Notes: generated by a model not told the origin, from the sequence alone. DNA of 64,000 nt from Lysobacteraceae bacterium SCN 69-320 (GCA_001725155.1 MEFP01000005.1:124001-188000), one strand, 5' to 3'; counted from the first letter of the stretch, positions 1-11,220 are shown. Numbers and translations: made by a program.

Positions 1-446
1 CCGACGCGATCGCCGCCGCGTATGGCGCTCCAGGCAATCAGCGCCGCCGCACGCGCCGCCTGCACCGACTTGAAGCAGACCCGCGTGCCGAAATGCATGC
101 TCGGCGCGTGGTCGAGCACGAGCAGCACGCTGCGCTCGCGTTCTTCCTGGAAAACCTTGGTATGCGGCTTGCCGCTGCGTGCGGTCACGCGCCAGTCCAT
201 GCTGCGGATGTCGTCGCCGGGCTGGTAGCCGCGCGATTCGACGTAGTCCACGCCGCGACCGCGGAAGCGCGACGCCTTGATGCCGGCCTGCGCCGTCGCG
301 GCCTTGCGCGACGCGGCGAGCACGAGCGCGCGCGCGGCCAGACGCTGGGCGATCAGCGCGTCGAGATCGACCTGCACGGCCGCATCGCCGCGCAGCATCG
401 CGCGCGACGAAGCGGAACCCGGCAGCGGCGCTGCGACCGAGGGCAC
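1..446 (-). CDS. DUF58 domain protein, 3' part missing (runs off the left edge)
   Basis: The translation contains the DUF58 hallmark SRGYQPGDDIRSMDWR followed by an ERER stretch and a degenerate VWA/MIDAS-like DHAPSM motif. DUF58 proteins are usually encoded next to MoxR ATPases, and here the gene lies directly downstream of moxR with only a few bases between stop and start. The family is thought to act with MoxR as a chaperone-like or metal-insertion system near the membrane, but the function here is unproven. The start is uncertain: TTG at 452, GTG at 446 (chosen) and ATG at 398 are all in frame, and no strong ribosome site separates them. Only about 148 N-terminal residues are present. Confidence 0.85.
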   Translation of the reverse strand, partial: MPSVAAPLPGSASSRAMLRGDAAVQVDLDALIAQRLAARALVLAASRKAATAQAGIKASRFRGRGVDYVESRGYQPGDDIRSMDWRVTARSGKPHTKVFQEERERSVLLVLDHAPSMHFGTRVCFKSVQAARAAALIAWSAIRGGDRV

Positions 447-454
447 CGGCAAAC

Positions 455-1450
<996 letters not shown>

Positions 1451-1593
1451 GAATGACTCGCCATCAGGTCGGAGCGGCCCGCTTGGACCGCGAGGTGGCT
1501 GGAAAGTTTGCGGGGCGGCGCGCTTGGAGGCAATCAGTACGTGATGGCGTGCGAGAAACTGTCTCACGTATGTCGATGGTCATGCGGGCGCGC

Positions 1594-1691
1594 GGGAATC
1601 GGGAATCGGGAATCGTTCAAGCAACAGCGGCGGTACCCCACGCTGGCCGCGCTCCGCAACTACGATTCCCGATTCCCGATTCCCGATTCCC
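1594..1691. repeat. Inverted GGGAATC heptamer repeat element
   Basis: Three tandem GGGAATC units at 1594-1614 face four tandem GATTCCC units at 1664-1691, separated by about 49 bases. The two arrays are exact inverted copies and could form a stem of about 21 bp. I associate short GGGAATC tandem arrays with intergenic regions of xanthomonad genomes. The mechanism is unknown. The right arm lies inside the end of the EAL gene and supplies its last codons. Confidence 0.85.
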
Positions 1692-2862
1692 GGCTAAGAG
1701 CCACCGCCTCGCCGAGCGGCAGCGGCCTGCCGATCAGATAGCCCTGCGCGTACTTGCAGCCGAGTTCGCCGAGAGCCTGCAGCTGGGCCTGGGTTTCCAC
1801 GCCTTCGGCGACGATGTTGCAGCCCAGTGAATGAGCCATCGCGACGACGGCGCGCACGATGGCGAGGCAGCGCGGATCGTGCATCTGGCGCACGAAACCC
1901 TGGTCCATCTTCAAGGTGTCGAACTCGAGCCGGTGCAGATGGCCGAGGTTGGAATAACCGGTGCCGAAGTCGTCCAGCGCGACCTTGATGCCGGCCGCAT
2001 GGCAGCGCGCAATGATGCCGGCGACCTGATCGTAGTCGAGCACCAGGCTTTCGGTGATCTCGATCTTGAGCTGCGCCGGCTGCAGGCCGTGGGCGCGCAA
2101 GGTGGCGAGAAAGCGGTCCAGCAGCGCCGCATCGCCGAGCTGGCGTCCCGACACGTTCAGCGCGACGAACAGGGGCTCGGCTTCGCCCTGCCCCTGCAGC
2201 TGCTGCAGGGCACCGCAGACCTGGTCGAGCACGTAGTCGCCGACCGGCACGATCAGCGAGGTTTCCTCGGCCAGTGCGATGAACTCGGCCGGCGAGACCG
2301 GCCCACGCTCCGGATGGGTCCAGCGCGTGAGTGCCTCGAAGCCCGCGATGCGATTGCGCGCGATGTCGAGGATGGGCTGCAGGCGCACTTCGAGGTCGCC
2401 CTTGTCGAGCGCCTCGCGCAGATGGCTTTCGAGACGGATCTTGTCCAGCGCGATCGCGGCGTCGCCGCTGCGCGGCGTCGGCAGCGCTGCTGCGGCCGGC
2501 TCGGCCTGGCCGGACAGCTGCGCCAGCGCCGAGCGGTAGCGCGAGATCTGGCTCAGCAGCAGGGCGCGTACGACCGGATCGGCCGATTCGAGCCGCTCGG
2601 CGAATTGCTTGCGGTCGATCGGCATCAGCACGCAGTCGCTGAGTGCGCGCGCCGTCGCGGTGCGCGGCGAATCGTCGAGCACGGCCATCTCGCCGAGCAG
2701 GTCGCCGGGACCGAGCACGCCGAGGCGGCGCGATCGGGCGCCCTGCGCCGTGGTGACTTCGATGGATCCGCTTTCGAGCAGGAAGGCCGAGGTCGGCGCA
2801 TCGCCCTGATGGAACAGAACGCTGCCGGCAGGCACGTCGACGCGAAACGAGCTGACTGACAT
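1660..2862 (-). CDS. Cyclic-nucleotide-binding domain plus EAL c-di-GMP phosphodiesterase
   Basis: A 400-residue cytoplasmic protein. Residues 1-120 form a cyclic-nucleotide-binding (CAP_ED) fold, with the glycine turns and PGDLLGEMAVLDDSPRTATA-type phosphate-binding cassette. Residues about 145-385 form an EAL domain with EALTRW, LNVSG, IEITES, DDFGTGYS, KMDQGFV and EGVE, so the metal-binding and catalytic residues are present and c-di-GMP hydrolysis is expected. There is no GGDEF domain. The architecture suggests that cAMP, cGMP or another ligand tunes c-di-GMP breakdown, which is an inference. The last ten residues (RESGIGNRES) and the stop codon are encoded by the GGGAATC repeat, so the native C-terminus was probably rewritten by that element. 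Confidence 0.9.
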   Translation of the reverse strand: MSVSSFRVDVPAGSVLFHQGDAPTSAFLLESGSIEVTTAQGARSRRLGVLGPGDLLGEMAVLDDSPRTATARALSDCVLMPIDRKQFAERLESADPVVRALLLSQISRYRSALAQLSGQAEPAAAALPTPRSGDAAIALDKIRLESHLREALDKGDLEVRLQPILDIARNRIAGFEALTRWTHPERGPVSPAEFIALAEETSLIVPVGDYVLDQVCGALQQLQGQGEAEPLFVALNVSGRQLGDAALLDRFLATLRAHGLQPAQLKIEITESLVLDYDQVAGIIARCHAAGIKVALDDFGTGYSNLGHLHRLEFDTLKMDQGFVRQMHDPRCLAIVRAVVAMAHSLGCNIVAEGVETQAQLQALGELGCKYAQGYLIGRPLPLGEAVALSRESGIGNRES

Positions 2863-2940
2863 CGGGCGGCTCCCTGGGCTGCGGCGATGCTAGCAGGGGC
2901 CGGCAGGCGTCGATACCCGCGTTCGCGCGGGGCCGGACAC

Positions 2941-2974
2941 AGAAAAGCCGAGGCCGCCTTGCGGCGGCCTCGGC
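2941..2974 (-). terminator. Rho-independent terminator after the Ig-like lipoprotein gene
   Basis: A perfect 12-bp stem (2947-2958 with 2963-2974) closes a TTGC tetraloop. Read on the minus strand it is followed by CTTTTCT. It lies about 22 bases beyond the stop at 2997 and is the first convincing terminator after the pilMNOPQ genes, so pil transcripts may run on to this point. Confidence 0.9.
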
Positions 2975-2996
2975 ATGTTGCACTGTCGGACCCGGA

Positions 2997-5705
2997 TCAG
3001 GGCGTGACGGTGACCGTCACGTTGCAGGTCTGCGCCGACGACAGGGTGACCGAGGCGGCGAGCGGTCCGGTCTGCGTACAGCCACCGCTGAACGTGACCG
3101 TCTTGTACGGCGGGGCCGGCGGCGTGCCGGTCAGCGGCGCCGTCGCACTCGGGCAGGTCGCGCCCGTGCCCACGGCGACCAGCTGCAGACTCTGGCCCTG
3201 GGTGAACGATGCGTTGCAACTCTGACTGCTGCCGCCGCCCGGCGCGCTGCAGGTGATGCCGGACGGGGCGCTCGACACGGTCAGGCCGCAGGCGTTGGCG
3301 CCGGCTGCCGTCGGTACCGCGACGACGGTCAGCTGGATCGGCGTCGTCGTACCGCCGCAGAGCTGCGGCGGCGGTGCCGGGCTCACGTCCGCATCGCACA
3401 GGTCGATGCCGGTGAACTCCACCTTGGTCTGCTCGCCGCTGGATGCAGTGAACGTGCAGGAACCGCTGTTGGCTTGCTGATACCCGTTCAGACCGTTGTC
3501 GTTGATGATGGCCGTGGTCTGGCCCTGGGCGTTCGTCACACCGGCCGGCGTGCCGACGCTGACCTTGCCTTCGCAGGCAGTGTTGATCATGACGCCAGAA
3601 ACGGGGTTGCCGGCGCTGTCGCGCAGGGTCAGCAGGACGGTGCCGCCGCTGCCGCGGAACGCGCTAGGTGCTGCGGTCAGCGAACCCTTGCCGCTGTTGG
3701 TGATCTTGACGGAATCGCTGTAGCTGCCGAACGAGAAGATCACGCTCGGCGTGGACGAGCCGCCGGTGCCGTCGCTGAGGCCCAAGGTGCGCACGGTCGC
3801 GAGCAGGCAGCCGTTCGCGCCGGTACGGTCACGCGTGAAGCCGGAGCCGCGCGTTTCGTCGACGAAGCCCTGGGCGCCCGGGCCGAGGCCGGAGAACGCG
3901 AAGTTGATCGCCAGGCCCTGCATCGGTGCGCCGAGCGCGTCGATGACGCAGACCGTGACCGCTGAGGTGCCGTTGCCGCTGATTTCTTCCGGGCTGGCCG
4001 TCAGCTGCAGATCGGCAATGCCGGCGAAGCGGTAGGCGCCGATGTCGGTGACCTTGCGCAGGCCGCCGGCGACGCCGACGCCGTCACCCTGGGCATACAG
4101 ATAGACGAGCTTGCCGAGACGGTTGTTCGGATAGTTCAGCACGGCCGTCGCGACGCCGTTCGCGTTCGTGATGCCGAGCGCACCGCCGTTGGCCGTGCCG
4201 CTGTCACGGATGTTGGCATCCTGGGCGCGGCCGATCACGTACGGGATGATGGGACCGCTGTTGAGACTGTTGCCCGAGTCGTCGTTGCGGTTGAACGGCA
4301 CCGAGACGTTGAGGCTGGTCGACGTGTTGATCGTCGTGATGGTGCGCGCGCTTTCGAGATCGCGGTTGCCTGGCACGAGATCGCCGAACACGAGCAGGGT
4401 ATCACCCGGCCCCGGGCGTTCGCCCGGACCCGTGCTGGCGCAGCGGGGGTTGGCCGTCGGCGGCCTGATGAAGCCCGTGAAGCAGCCCGACTGGGACGTG
4501 AACAAGGCGCCGCTTTCCTGCGGATCGCCGTCGGTGCCGAACATCAGGAACTGGCCCGGGCCGTCGTTCGGGAAACCGGTCAGCGGCGAGTCGATCGCAC
4601 CGAAGCGGATGTTGGTGCCGGCCGGAACCGGATTGCCCTGACGGTCGGTCGCCAGCGCGCTGACCACCAGCGAATAGGTACCGTTCGGGCTCGTCGTGCC
4701 CGTGATGCCGCCGGTGGTGATCGCTTCCTCGGTCGGCGAGGTGATCGCAAGGCTGAACAGCTTGCCGTCGGAGACGATGACGCTCTCGGTCACGGTCAGT
4801 GGATCGCTGATGCCGTTGTCGACGTTGTTGTCGGAACGGTCGACCGTCACGCGGACCTGCACTGGGCCCTGGATCGTGCCGGCGCGGAACGACGCCGAGG
4901 CGATGCCCTGCACCGTGCGCGCCTTGACGCTGGGACCGGTCGACGAACCGCCGGCGCCGAGCGCGCTCACGGTGCCGTAGCTGGCGCCGCCGACGACCTC
5001 GAACTGCACGTTGTTGAAGGCGGTGTTGCCGCTGGTCGGATCCGGCACGAACTGGCCGCCGCCATCGCGCACGACGGCGCTAATGATGGTGCTGTTGGAG
5101 CCGCCGCTTTCCTGGATGTAGACGTGGTTCGGGCTCGCCTGGGCGACCACCGAAGCCGGCAGGTTGGAGGTGACGTTGGCGACGGTGATCTGGACCGACT
5201 TGCTGATCGTCGTCGGCGATCCGCCGGCCGTGTCACGGGCGGTGACCGTGACGGTCGCAACACCGGCGACGTCGGACGAGTGCACGAAGATGGTGGCGTG
5301 GCCGCCAGTCACGTGGATCGGGCCATTGCCCATGAGATCCCAGAACTCGTTGCCGTGATCGTAGGCGCCGTTCGCGTCGAGAACGACCGGCGTGCTCGGA
5401 TCATCGAGCGTCGAGTACGCGGCCACGGTGACCGGATTGATGGACACTGCAATGTCCTGGCCCGACACGAGGTCGCCGTTCGCACGGCGCCAGGTCACAT
5501 CGAGTTCGGCGATGTACGGCGATCCGAGGAACGGGAAGCCGCTGGTCCGGTTCAACGGCAAGGTGGTCGTCGTCGCCGTGATCGTGAGGGTGCCGCTCGG
5601 CGCCGGCTGGAAGGCGCCGTCGCCGCCGCTGCCGCCCCCGCCGCCGCAACTGGCCAGCATCAGGCTGGTCGCCAGCAGGCCGAGGCATTGTTTAAGGACT
5701 CTCAT
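2997..5705 (-). CDS. Large secreted lipoprotein with Ig-like (invasin/Big-type) repeats
   Basis: A 902-residue exported protein. Residues 1-20 are a lipoprotein signal ending in LASC with Cys20 as the lipidation site, followed by a glycine-rich stretch. The rest is beta-rich with repeated bacterial Ig-like blocks (for example ITNANGVATAVLNYPNN and VTNAQGQTTAIIND), as in invasin/intimin-type domains, and a cysteine-containing C-terminal region of about 150 residues. The ATG at 5705 was chosen because GGAGAG lies just upstream and the signal peptide begins there. The gene starts 81 nt after pilQ with no terminator between, so co-transcription with the pilus genes is possible. A surface, adhesive or pilus-associated role is an inference. 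Confidence 0.85.
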   Translation of the reverse strand: MRVLKQCLGLLATSLMLASCGGGGGSGGDGAFQPAPSGTLTITATTTTLPLNRTSGFPFLGSPYIAELDVTWRRANGDLVSGQDIAVSINPVTVAAYSTLDDPSTPVVLDANGAYDHGNEFWDLMGNGPIHVTGGHATIFVHSSDVAGVATVTVTARDTAGGSPTTISKSVQITVANVTSNLPASVVAQASPNHVYIQESGGSNSTIISAVVRDGGGQFVPDPTSGNTAFNNVQFEVVGGASYGTVSALGAGGSSTGPSVKARTVQGIASASFRAGTIQGPVQVRVTVDRSDNNVDNGISDPLTVTESVIVSDGKLFSLAITSPTEEAITTGGITGTTSPNGTYSLVVSALATDRQGNPVPAGTNIRFGAIDSPLTGFPNDGPGQFLMFGTDGDPQESGALFTSQSGCFTGFIRPPTANPRCASTGPGERPGPGDTLLVFGDLVPGNRDLESARTITTINTSTSLNVSVPFNRNDDSGNSLNSGPIIPYVIGRAQDANIRDSGTANGGALGITNANGVATAVLNYPNNRLGKLVYLYAQGDGVGVAGGLRKVTDIGAYRFAGIADLQLTASPEEISGNGTSAVTVCVIDALGAPMQGLAINFAFSGLGPGAQGFVDETRGSGFTRDRTGANGCLLATVRTLGLSDGTGGSSTPSVIFSFGSYSDSVKITNSGKGSLTAAPSAFRGSGGTVLLTLRDSAGNPVSGVMINTACEGKVSVGTPAGVTNAQGQTTAIINDNGLNGYQQANSGSCTFTASSGEQTKVEFTGIDLCDADVSPAPPPQLCGGTTTPIQLTVVAVPTAAGANACGLTVSSAPSGITCSAPGGGSSQSCNASFTQGQSLQLVAVGTGATCPSATAPLTGTPPAPPYKTVTFSGGCTQTGPLAASVTLSSAQTCNVTVTVTP

Positions 5706-5786
5706 GTCGTCTCTCCAAGCTCGCAATAGCATCGCGTCTAGGGCCGCAACGCCGGGCCAGGGGCCCGGCGTGTGCGAGCTCAAGCG

Positions 5787-8078
5787 TTATTTCAGGCTTT
5801 CGTTGAGGATGCGCGGGGTCACGAAGATCAGCAGTTCTTTCTTGTCGTTGTTGTTCTTCTTGTTGCGGAACAACGCTCCAAGACCCGGCACGTCGCCGAG
5901 GAAAGGAACCTTCTTGACGTCGTCGCGCGTTTCGATTTCGTAGACGCCGCCGAGCACCACGGTCTGGCCGTCGTCGACGAGCACCGTCGTGTTGATCTCG
6001 CGCTTGTCGATCTGCGGCACGAAGCCGCCGCCCGGGTTGGGCACCAGCGCCGCGATGTTGTCCTTCTTGACGTTCAGCGCCAGCACGACGCGCTCGTCGT
6101 TCGTGATCGTCGGAGTGACCTTGAGTTCGAGCACGGCGTCCTTGAACTGCACGGTGGCCTGACCGGTGCCGCCGGCGCCGCCCTGCTGGAACGTCACGTA
6201 GCCGATTTCCTGACCCTGCTTGATGACGGCTTCCTGCTGGTTGGCCGTGATCACGCGCGGGCTGGAAATGACTTCGCCGCGCGCTTCGGTCTGCGCCGCC
6301 GAGAGCTCGAGGTCGAGCAGGTAGTCGGCGCCGAGAATGGCCAGACCGAAGCTGCCGGCCGGCGTGGAGGCCGGCAGGTTCACGCCGAGGCGATTGCCCA
6401 GCGACGGCGTGAAGATGCCGCGGTTCTCGTCGTACGGCACGCGCGGAACGCTCAGCGGCGTGCCGTTCTGGCCGTTGAACCGGTTGTTCAGTGCGACGTT
6501 GGCCATCGTGTCGGCGCCGACCTGGGTGCCGGACAGCGCGACCACGTTGCCGTTGCTGTCTTCGTAGCCGCCGCTCACGCCGAAGCGCACGCCGAGCTCC
6601 TTGGCGAAGCTGTCGGTCGCAATGACGATGCGCGATTCGATCAGCACCTGCTGCACCGGACGGTCCAGGGTCAGCACGAGTTCGCGGACTTCGCGGAGCT
6701 TGTCCGGCGTGTCGTTGACGAGCAGCGTGTTGGTGCGCTCGTCGAACGTGACCGAGCCGCGCGACGACAGGAAGCCGCGCGAGACTTCGCTCGAACCGCC
6801 GCCGCCGCTGGCACCACCACCACCGCCGCTGGCACCACCCGACGAACCACCACCCGAGCGGCTGGCCAGCAGCGCGGCGATGTCCTTGGCCTTGCCGTAG
6901 CTGACCTTGATGTAGGCCGAGTCGAGCTCGACGCGCTGTTCCAGCGCGATGCGCGCATCTTCCAGCGCCTGCTCGCGTTCGGCGATTTCCTTCTGCGGCG
7001 CAACCCAGATCACGTTGTCGCGGCGGCGCTTGTCGAGACCCTTGGCCTGCAGCACGAGATCCAGCGCCTGGTCCCAGGGCACATTGATCAGGCGCAGGGT
7101 GACGTTGCCGCCGACCGTGTCGGCCACCACGATGTTCAGATCGGACACGTCGGCGATCAGCTGCAGCACCGAACGCGTCGGGATGTCCTGGAAATTGAAG
7201 GTCACGCGTGCGCCGGTGTATTCGGGCTCGGCGTTCTTGTCCTTCTTCTTCTCGGCGTCAGCCTTCTTCGGCGCGATTTCGAGCACGTATTCGTTGCCGG
7301 ACTGATAGGCAAGTTGCTCGTACGGGCCCTTGGCGGTGATCTCCAGGCGCGCACCGTTGCCACGCGAGCGCGCTTCGACGAACTGCACCGGCGTGGCGAA
7401 ATCGAGCAGGTCCAGGCGCTGGGCGAGATTGTTCGGCAGACGCGCGTTGTAGAGATCGAGCGTGATGTTGTCGCCGTCGCGCTTGACGTCGGTCGTGGCG
7501 CCTTCGCCGGAGAACGTCACGACGACGCGGCCTTCGCCGTTCTTGCCGCGGCGGAAGTCGATGTTGGACACCTCGACGTCGCGCGCGGCAATGGACTTGG
7601 TCGGATCGTTCGTGACCATCGCGGTCGCGGTGGCCGATCCGGTGACGCCGTTGCCGATGGTCAGGATCAGGTTGCGGCCGTCGATCTTGCTTTCGTAACT
7701 CGACGGGCGGACCAGATCGACGACGACGCGGGTACGTCCGGCGGCTTCCACTGCGGACACGGCCGTGGTCGAGCCGGTATTGATCTCGACGTTGCGCTGG
7801 GTGAGCCCGCTGCGCGTGTCGGCGAGGTCGAGCGCGATGCGCGGCGGCGTATCGGTCGTGAAGATCTGTGGATCGCTCGGCGGGCTGGCGAGCTGCAAGG
7901 TGACTTCCACCTTGCCGCCCGGCAGCGTGTTGTAGCCGATCTTCTCGAGCACATTCTCGGCGTTGGCCGCGCCGGATCCCAGCGACGCCACGAGCATCAG
8001 TGCCGGCAGGCAGTGGCGCAAGAGGCGGGTCAGGGGACCGGGCTTACGTCCCAGGTTGTTGGCAGCTGTCGTAATCAT
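5787..8078 (-). CDS. pilQ: Type IV pilus secretin PilQ
   Basis: A 763-residue outer-membrane secretin through which type IV pili are extruded. A signal peptide ending near ANAENV is followed by an AMIN domain (about 40-150) that binds peptidoglycan, secretin N-domains, and the C-terminal secretin core with the conserved VPFLGDVPGLGALFR and LLIFVTPRIL motifs. An unusual Gly/Ser-rich linker at about residues 408-431 splits the N-domains. An upstream TTG (8093) is in frame, but the ATG at 8078 begins the signal peptide. It is the last gene of pilMNOPQ, 23 nt after pilP. Confidence 0.97.
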   Translation of the reverse strand: MITTAANNLGRKPGPLTRLLRHCLPALMLVASLGSGAANAENVLEKIGYNTLPGGKVEVTLQLASPPSDPQIFTTDTPPRIALDLADTRSGLTQRNVEINTGSTTAVSAVEAAGRTRVVVDLVRPSSYESKIDGRNLILTIGNGVTGSATATAMVTNDPTKSIAARDVEVSNIDFRRGKNGEGRVVVTFSGEGATTDVKRDGDNITLDLYNARLPNNLAQRLDLLDFATPVQFVEARSRGNGARLEITAKGPYEQLAYQSGNEYVLEIAPKKADAEKKKDKNAEPEYTGARVTFNFQDIPTRSVLQLIADVSDLNIVVADTVGGNVTLRLINVPWDQALDLVLQAKGLDKRRRDNVIWVAPQKEIAEREQALEDARIALEQRVELDSAYIKVSYGKAKDIAALLASRSGGGSSGGASGGGGGASGGGGSSEVSRGFLSSRGSVTFDERTNTLLVNDTPDKLREVRELVLTLDRPVQQVLIESRIVIATDSFAKELGVRFGVSGGYEDSNGNVVALSGTQVGADTMANVALNNRFNGQNGTPLSVPRVPYDENRGIFTPSLGNRLGVNLPASTPAGSFGLAILGADYLLDLELSAAQTEARGEVISSPRVITANQQEAVIKQGQEIGYVTFQQGGAGGTGQATVQFKDAVLELKVTPTITNDERVVLALNVKKDNIAALVPNPGGGFVPQIDKREINTTVLVDDGQTVVLGGVYEIETRDDVKKVPFLGDVPGLGALFRNKKNNNDKKELLIFVTPRILNESLK

Positions 8079-8101
8079 GAAAGTTACCCCCAATGGGCCT
8101 C

Positions 8102-8650
8102 TTATTGGTCACCAAGCGCGATCGACGCCTGGCGTTCCATCCAGCCGCCGGCCCCGTTGGGAACCAGCTCGACGAGTTCGATGCGGTCTTCGGCGATCGT
8201 CGTGATACGGCCGTAGTTTTGTCCGAGATAGTTGTCTTTATGTACGCGGTGCACGACGCCTTCCGGATCCTTCACGAGTCCTTCGATCGCGTCGCCGATA
8301 CCGAGCGTACCGACCATCGACAAACCGTCCAGCGGGTATTTCTCGAGCAGTTCCGGCGGACGGCTCTTGTCGGGACCTTCGCCGTTGCCGGCCACCTCGG
8401 CGAGTTCCTGGCGGCGCTCTTCGGCGCTCGCGCTGAACGGATCGCGCATCTCCTGGCCGTTGACGTCCTGGCTCTTGTACTCGAACGTCTCGAACGTCTT
8501 GACCACGGGCAGCGGCGTGATTGGTGCGCCCTTCTTCGCCTTTTCGGCAGCGACCCAGTCTTCGAGGTCACGCCGGCCGGCCGTACAGCCGGCCAGGGTC
8601 AGCAGCGCCAGGGCCGATACGAACATCGGTCGCAAATGCAGCTTCATCAT
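8102..8650 (-). CDS. pilP: Type IV pilus lipoprotein PilP
   Basis: A 182-residue inner-membrane lipoprotein with the lipobox LAGC (Cys22). PilP links the PilN/PilO inner-membrane platform to the secretin PilQ. The central MRDPFSAS is followed by the C-terminal HR-type beta domain (LSMVGTLGI, VHRVHKDNYLGQNYGRI) that contacts PilQ. The ATG at 8650 overlaps the pilO stop, and a second ATG follows immediately at 8647. Its size and its place between pilO and pilQ are typical. Confidence 0.95.
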   Translation of the reverse strand: MMKLHLRPMFVSALALLTLAGCTAGRRDLEDWVAAEKAKKGAPITPLPVVKTFETFEYKSQDVNGQEMRDPFSASAEERRQELAEVAGNGEGPDKSRPPELLEKYPLDGLSMVGTLGIGDAIEGLVKDPEGVVHRVHKDNYLGQNYGRITTIAEDRIELVELVPNGAGGWMERQASIALGDQ

Positions 8651-9357
8651 TGCATTCCCCCGTGTCCGCCGGCAGCGGGTTTCGGCGGCGGCACGCCGGG
8701 CTTGCCCGGTACGGGCGGCGCATTGGCGGCCTGTTCGTCGTCGTCGACGTAGCGATAAGTCTTGACCGTGCCTTCGAGCGCGAGCGGCCCGCTCATCAGC
8801 GCCGGCTTGGCGCCGGCGGCACCGCCCGCATTCTGCTGCGGTCGCAGCGACACGTCGTGCATGGTCAGGATCACCACGCGCGGCAGCGACGCGACGCCGC
8901 TGATGAACGCGCCGAACTGGTGATACGAGCCCACCATGCGCAAGGTGATCGGCTTCTCGGCGTAGAACTCCTTGATCTGCTCGGCGCCGGGCTGGAACAG
9001 GTCGTTCTCGATGCCCGACGACAGTGCGGTCTGCGAGATGTCGACCAGCAGTTCCGGCATCTCGGTCTTGCTCGGCAGCTGCAGCAGCATCTGGCGCAGC
9101 ATGTCCTTCATTTCCTCGAGTTGCTGGCGCAGCGCTTCGAGGTTGACCGCCTTGGCCTGCTTGACGGAGAAGTCCTGTTTGAGCGTGCGCTCCTGGTTCT
9201 GCTTGCTCTCCAGATCGTCCTGCTGACCGCGGATCTGGAAATACCAGCCGAGCAGGCAGATCAGCAGGAACAGCAGCGCGCAGAACGTCAACTTCACGCC
9301 CTGCGGCCAGTTGCCCGCATTCTGATAATCGAGGTCGCGGAAATCCGAGAGCTTCAT
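8647..9357 (-). CDS. pilO: Type IV pilus alignment protein PilO
   Basis: A 236-residue bitopic inner-membrane protein. A short cytoplasmic N-terminus (LSDFRDLDYQNAGNWP) precedes one membrane segment at about 22-42, a periplasmic coiled coil (about 45-100) and a ferredoxin-like C-terminal domain. PilO dimerises with PilN to form the alignment complex between motor and secretin. The proline/glycine-rich tail after about residue 215 is longer than the usual core. It overlaps pilN by 4 nt and pilP by 4 nt, indicating translational coupling. Confidence 0.95.
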   Translation of the reverse strand: MKLSDFRDLDYQNAGNWPQGVKLTFCALLFLLICLLGWYFQIRGQQDDLESKQNQERTLKQDFSVKQAKAVNLEALRQQLEEMKDMLRQMLLQLPSKTEMPELLVDISQTALSSGIENDLFQPGAEQIKEFYAEKPITLRMVGSYHQFGAFISGVASLPRVVILTMHDVSLRPQQNAGGAAGAKPALMSGPLALEGTVKTYRYVDDDEQAANAPPVPGKPGVPPPKPAAGGHGGMQ

Positions 9358-9979
9358 GGCTGCTTGGCTCCCTGGGCGGCCGGCGGCACCGGCGCGGCCG
9401 GATTGGCACCGTCGGCGCCTTCTTCTTCCGACGTCTGCTTGCGCAGCTTCACGTCCATCGAAAAGTCGTAGGGCATGCGCTTCTCGTTGTTGCTCTTCTT
9501 GATCTCGGTCTTGCGCAGGTCCGGATGACCGAGCCAGGGCGAAGCCTCGACGTTGCGCATGTAGGTCGCGACGCTGGCGTTGGACTGGGCAACGCCTTCG
9601 AGCGTGAGGATCTCGCCGACCTGCTTGAGCGAGGTCAGGCGCACGCCGTCGGGAATCGTGTGCACGAGTTCGTCGAACATATGCACCATCTGCGAACGGC
9701 TGGCCTGCAGCTGCTCGATGACCTGCTTGCGCCTGAGCAGCTTGTCGCGGGTCTTGTCGAGTTCCTTGATCTCGTCGAGCTTCTTCTCGACTTCCTTGAT
9801 CTGCGCCTGGAGATAGCTGTTGCGGTCGACCTGATTGTCGATGCGCGCGTTCATCCAGGTCATGACGCCGATGAACACGGCTACGCCGGCGGCGGCGGCC
9901 ATGCCGAGCATGACCAGGAACTCGCGCTTGCGCACCGCGCGCCGTTCGGCGCGCCAGGGCAATAGATTGATTCTTGCCA

Positions 9980-9980
<1 letters not shown>
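9354..9980 (-). CDS. pilN: Type IV pilus assembly protein PilN
   Basis: A 208-residue bitopic inner-membrane protein. The conserved N-terminal INLLPWR motif, which docks into cytoplasmic PilM, is visible at residues 4-10. It is followed by a membrane segment (about 23-43), a coiled coil (about 50-95) and a ferredoxin-like periplasmic domain. The C-terminal tail is alanine/proline rich. Its start codon shares one base with the pilM stop. Confidence 0.96.
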
Positions 9981-11161
<1,181 letters not shown>

Positions 11162-11220
11162 TCACACAAAGCTGGCTGTTGCGCGGAAATTTCGGCTATC
11201 GGCGCAAGCGGGGCAGGATC

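Noticed and set aside
1594-1691. GGGAATC repeats considered as a CRISPR array
   Set aside because: The units are 7 nt with no spacers, arranged as opposite tandem blocks, and there are no cas genes.
5772-8216. A plus-strand open frame antisense to pilQ
   Set aside because: It has no signal, domain or family motif and is explained by the codon bias of pilQ.
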